Origin: Thermoplasmata archaeon
GTDB lineage: Archaea > Thermoplasmatota > Thermoplasmata > Thermoplasmatales > Thermoplasmataceae
Length of the DNA: 9,206 nt
Direction of reading: 5' to 3'
Assembly (NCBI GenBank): GCA_021850835.1
Contig: JAJZKS010000058.1
Location: 1-9,206 of the forward strand
In this document: positions 6,993 to 9,206 of the stretch, piece after piece
How the letters are laid out: the number at the start of each line of letters is the position of its first letter
How positions within the stretch are numbered: position 1 is the first letter of the stretch
Made by a program: the position numbers and the translations under genes
Notes under the pieces: model-generated
What the model saw: the letters and a program-made list of their open reading frames with translations, nothing else
What the model was told of the DNA's origin: nothing
The model's database searches: none

Positions 6993-7095
6993 GAATCCTG
7001 TATGACAAAGGGCAGGTGTTTATGTAGGTAAAGACTTTCTGAGTTTAAGCTTCGTATGGCATAGCAATGCGTAGATCGGCGGATTGTTGCACAAG

Positions 7096-7103
7096 TATAT
7101 TAT
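7096..7103 (+). promoter_or_regulatory. TATA box for the fdtA-fdtB operon
   Basis: TATATTAT is centred 26.5 bases before the ATG at 7126, pointing to a leaderless transcript that begins at that ATG. This decides the isomerase start against the longer TTG-initiated frame from 7084, which would place the TATA box inside the gene. Confidence 0.6.
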
Positions 7104-7125
7104 CTCTACAATTATTCATCATTCA

Positions 7126-7548
7126 ATGGAAGAGGAGCTCATAAAAGGCTGCGCATTTCTGAAGGTGGACAGGCACGTGGACCAGAGAGGGGAGCTGTCG
7201 GTGTTGACAGACAACCTGCCTAATGGTTTCCAGCCCTACAGAATATATTACGTAAAGGGCCTGAATGAGGGACAAATGAGAGGATCACATGCACACCGAC
7301 ATATCTCGCAGGTTCTTTTCGTGCTTAAGGGGAAAATATCTGTTACAGTGGATGATGGAAAAAGTTCAGCTGAAGCTGAAATTGGCGAAGAAAGCGAAGG
7401 GCTTTACATGCCGCCAATGATCTGGTGTTCAATAATGGCATTGGAAAGTGGATCAATTTACATGGTATTAGCCGATGGTCCGTACGATAAATTGGAATAT
7501 ATATCGAGCTTCGACGAGTTTAAAAGATTGAGGCAGGGATTCACATGA
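7126..7548 (+). CDS. fdtA: FdtA/QdtA-type dTDP-4-keto-6-deoxyhexose 3,4-ketoisomerase (cupin)
   Basis: A 140-residue single-domain cupin, the normal length for FdtA/QdtA/Tyl1a sugar 3,4-ketoisomerases (WxcM-like family). These move the keto group of dTDP-4-keto-6-deoxyglucose from C4 to C3. Seen: D19-Q-R-G-E-L23 near the start; the signature R52-G-S-H-A-H-R58 with the paired histidines H55 and H57 matching the catalytic pair of FdtA; QVLFVLKG at 62-69; YMPPMIW at 94-100; ADGPYDKLEYI at 116-126 (family pattern Y-D-E-x-D-Y-I). Whether the product has galacto (Fuc3N) or gluco (Qui3N) configuration at C4 cannot be judged by eye, so the symbol marks the family. The ATG at 7126 is chosen over an in-frame TTG at 7084 from family length and the TATA box spacing. 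Its TGA overlaps the next ATG (ATGA), so the two genes are an operon with coupled translation. Confidence 0.9.
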   Translation: MEEELIKGCAFLKVDRHVDQRGELSVLTDNLPNGFQPYRIYYVKGLNEGQMRGSHAHRHISQVLFVLKGKISVTVDDGKSSAEAEIGEESEGLYMPPMIWCSIMALESGSIYMVLADGPYDKLEYISSFDEFKRLRQGFT

Positions 7549-8666
7549 AAGTACCTTTCCAGAGGCTAGACCTCCTATATGAGCAAGATCGGCAGGCATA
7601 CCTGGAAATATTTGATGGCCTTATGAAAAAAGGGAACTTTGTACTGGGAGACGAGGTCGCGAAATTTGAGAAGGAATATGCCTCTTACTGCCATTCAAAG
7701 TTTTGCGTCGGTGTTGCTTCAGGACTGGACGCGCTCACATTATCGCTTCTCGCGCTGGGACTCAGGCCTGGAGACGAGGTAATAGTCCCCGCAAATACGT
7801 ATATTGCCACCTGGATTGCTGTTACACGAGCTGGCCTAAAACCAGTACCCGTGGAGCCCGAAGTACAGGGATTTCAGATCGATGCCAACAGGATTAGATC
7901 CCATCTTACGGAACGCACCAGGGCAATAATGCCGGTACACCTCTATTATCAGACACCAGACATGGATGCGCTCAATGATTTCGCATCTGAACATGATCTC
8001 AAGGTTGTTACTGACGCTGCCCAGGGCCATGGCGCATACTACAACGGGAAAGTAGTTGGGTCAACTGCCCAAACTGAAGCTTTCAGCTTTTTCCCTACAA
8101 AGAACCTCGGAGCCTTCGGTGACGCCGGTGCCGTGGTTACAAACGATGAGGAAATTGCCGATTGTGTTAGAATGCTGAGAAATTACGGCACCAGGGAGAA
8201 GTACATAAGTGAAATAATCGGTTACAATTCCCGGCTGGATGAGATGCAGGCAGCCTTCCTCAGGCATAAGCTGAAAAGCTTGGAAAATTGGAATGCCAGA
8301 AGGAGGTCAATTGCCGACAGATACATGAAAGAGATTGAACCTGAAATTTTACATCTTCCTTCGGTTAAGGGTTATGCCAGGCCAAATTGGCATATCTTCC
8401 CTGTTATGTCAGAATTGAGGGATAAACTGTCCAAAGAGCTGAAGAAGCTTGATGTTCAGACAATAGTACACTATCCTGTCCCTCCCTTTGAGCAAGGAGC
8501 ATATTCCCATATGGGCATGACCTGGAGAGATTTTCCTATCACAAAACACATTTCAAGGCAGATACTGAGCCTTCCCATGCACCCATACCTCTCTGATGAG
8601 GAAGTGCAATTTGTAATAGAAAGCATAAATGACATTGCAAGGAAATTGAATGATGCTCACAATTAG
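7545..8666 (+). CDS. fdtB: DegT/DnrJ/EryC1 PLP aminotransferase, FdtB/QdtB-type
   Basis: 373 residues, the normal size for sugar aminotransferases of this family. With the isomerase just upstream it should aminate dTDP-3-keto-6-deoxyhexose at C3, using PLP and an amino donor (usually glutamate), giving a dTDP-3-amino-3,6-dideoxyhexose. Seen: G60-L-D-A-L64 in the phosphate-binding region; PGDEVIVPANTYIAT at 75-89; D157-A-A-Q160-G-H162 (D157 pairs with the pyridine nitrogen); S181-F-F-P-T-K186 with K186 the Schiff-base lysine; GYNSRLDEMQAA at 226-237; H309-Y-P-V-P-P314; LSLPMHPYLS at 341-350. Small departures from the usual pattern are HLYYQTPD at 132-139 (more often HLYGQPAD) and DAAQGHGA (more often DAAQAHGA). 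The start ATG lies in the 4-base overlap with the isomerase stop. A glycosyltransferase follows after 27 bases in the same frame. The C3 specificity is inferred from the partner gene. Confidence 0.92.
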   Translation: MKVPFQRLDLLYEQDRQAYLEIFDGLMKKGNFVLGDEVAKFEKEYASYCHSKFCVGVASGLDALTLSLLALGLRPGDEVIVPANTYIATWIAVTRAGLKPVPVEPEVQGFQIDANRIRSHLTERTRAIMPVHLYYQTPDMDALNDFASEHDLKVVTDAAQGHGAYYNGKVVGSTAQTEAFSFFPTKNLGAFGDAGAVVTNDEEIADCVRMLRNYGTREKYISEIIGYNSRLDEMQAAFLRHKLKSLENWNARRRSIADRYMKEIEPEILHLPSVKGYARPNWHIFPVMSELRDKLSKELKKLDVQTIVHYPVPPFEQGAYSHMGMTWRDFPITKHISRQILSLPMHPYLSDEEVQFVIESINDIARKLNDAHN

Positions 8667-8693
8667 CCGGCATTCAACCTGGACGGCGAATCT

Positions 8694-9206
8694 ATGAGAA
8701 TACTTGAAATTGCATATAAGGACCCTGAGTGCCACTGTGGCGGTGTGGAAGACTTCGTCCTCAACCTCATTGTGCGGTTGTCCGGAGCAGGTCATGAAGT
8801 AACCTGCCTCTATTCTCAGGAGACACACAGGACCACAAGTGGTGCAAATTACAGAAAAGTCAACATTATCAAAAGACAGAAACCAAGGGGAGGTATCCCC
8901 TCCTTTTTCTACAAGGTGGCATTCAATGTTGGAGCCATGATTTATGCATTAAAGCACAGGGACGACTTTGACGCAATCCATATCAACGGGGACAACGGTG
9001 TATTTATTGCCCCCTTCCTCGGCAGAAAGTCGGTGGCTACTTTCTTTGGCTTGCCCATCCTCAGAGTGCGGGATACTTTCATTGGCACCAGATCTCTAAA
9101 GAACTATCCACGAATGTTTCTCTCGTTGCTGATGACAGCAATGCATTTCATAAGCCTCTTTTTTTCCAATGTAGTGGTCGCCGACAACCTTGAGCCCGGA
9201 TATCAT
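8694..9206 (+). CDS. GT-B (family 4-like) glycosyltransferase, 3' end cut by window edge
   Basis: An open frame of 171 codons from ATG 8694 to the window edge without a stop, so only the N-terminal half is seen. The opening MRILEIAY strand followed by C15-G-G-V-E-D-F-V22 and LIVRLSGAGHEVTCLY (25-40) is the classic N-terminus of GT4-family glycosyltransferases; IHINGDNGVFIAPFLG at 95-110 and TFFGLP at 116-121 fit the next strands of the GT-B acceptor domain. The hydrophobic run at 141-162 followed by VVADN is in the place of the family's helix and 'ADxxI' strand and is probably not a true membrane anchor, although membrane attachment is possible. The donor-binding domain lies outside the window. 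It is probably the third gene of the fdtA-fdtB operon and may transfer the aminodeoxysugar made by it. Only a weak ribosome-binding site (GGCGA) precedes the ATG; the same frame is open back to the fdtB stop nine codons upstream. Confidence 0.85.
   Translation, partial: MRILEIAYKDPECHCGGVEDFVLNLIVRLSGAGHEVTCLYSQETHRTTSGANYRKVNIIKRQKPRGGIPSFFYKVAFNVGAMIYALKHRDDFDAIHINGDNGVFIAPFLGRKSVATFFGLPILRVRDTFIGTRSLKNYPRMFLSLLMTAMHFISLFFSNVVVADNLEPGYH

Noticed and set aside
8553..8828. Minus-strand frame spanning the fdtB/glycosyltransferase junction
   Set aside because: It overlaps the ends of two well-supported plus-strand genes and shows no recognisable domain or start signal.
1..9206. Mobile element, CRISPR array, defence system, tRNA or rRNA
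   Set aside because: No transposase, integrase, regularly spaced repeats, nuclease or toxin-like motifs, or RNA-gene signatures were seen on either strand.

Overview
The window looks like a piece of an archaeal genome, most likely a Thermoplasmatales-type archaeon (Thermoplasma, Ferroplasma and relatives); this assignment is inference from sequence style. The support is: TATA-like boxes centred 26-28 bases before the start codons of several genes (the leaderless promoter geometry common in archaea), heavy use of AGG/AGA and ATA codons, frequent GTG starts, and short single-gene transcription units that keep switching strand. No rRNA, tRNA, CRISPR array, transposase or integrase is visible.

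The content is a surface-polysaccharide or glycan biosynthesis region. From left to right: a multi-pass DUF2079-type membrane protein cut by the left edge (minus, 1-957); a gap of about 330 bases with no gene; GDP-mannose 4,6-dehydratase (minus, 1290-2306); an unrecognised 188-residue protein with a probable C-terminal coiled coil (plus, 2442-3008); dTDP-glucose 4,6-dehydratase (minus, 3071-4024); a family 2 glycosyltransferase (minus, 4099-5121); a short-form glucose-1-phosphate thymidylyltransferase (plus, 5352-6074); a class I SAM-dependent methyltransferase (minus, 6099-6962); a cupin dTDP-4-keto-6-deoxyhexose 3,4-ketoisomerase of the FdtA type (plus, 7126-7548); a DegT/DnrJ/EryC1 PLP aminotransferase of the FdtB type (plus, 7545-8666, overlapping the isomerase by 4 bases); and the N-terminal half of a GT-B (family 4-like) glycosyltransferase cut by the right edge (plus, 8694-9206).

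Four enzymes make a coherent pathway: RfbA activates glucose-1-phosphate to dTDP-glucose, RfbB makes dTDP-4-keto-6-deoxyglucose, the FdtA-like enzyme moves the keto group to C3, and the FdtB-like enzyme transaminates C3 to give a dTDP-3-amino-3,6-dideoxyhexose. No N-acetyltransferase of the FdtC/QdtC kind is in the window. A methyltransferase lies between the nucleotidyltransferase and isomerase genes, which raises the possibility of an N-methylated (mycaminose/desosamine-like) amino sugar. GMD supplies a separate GDP-4-keto-6-deoxymannose branch whose finishing reductase or aminotransferase is not here. The two glycosyltransferases and possibly the DUF2079 protein would use such donors. The individual enzymes are recognisable families; the most interesting aspects are their combination in an archaeon, the possible methylated amino sugar, the uniform leaderless promoter layout, and one orphan gene.
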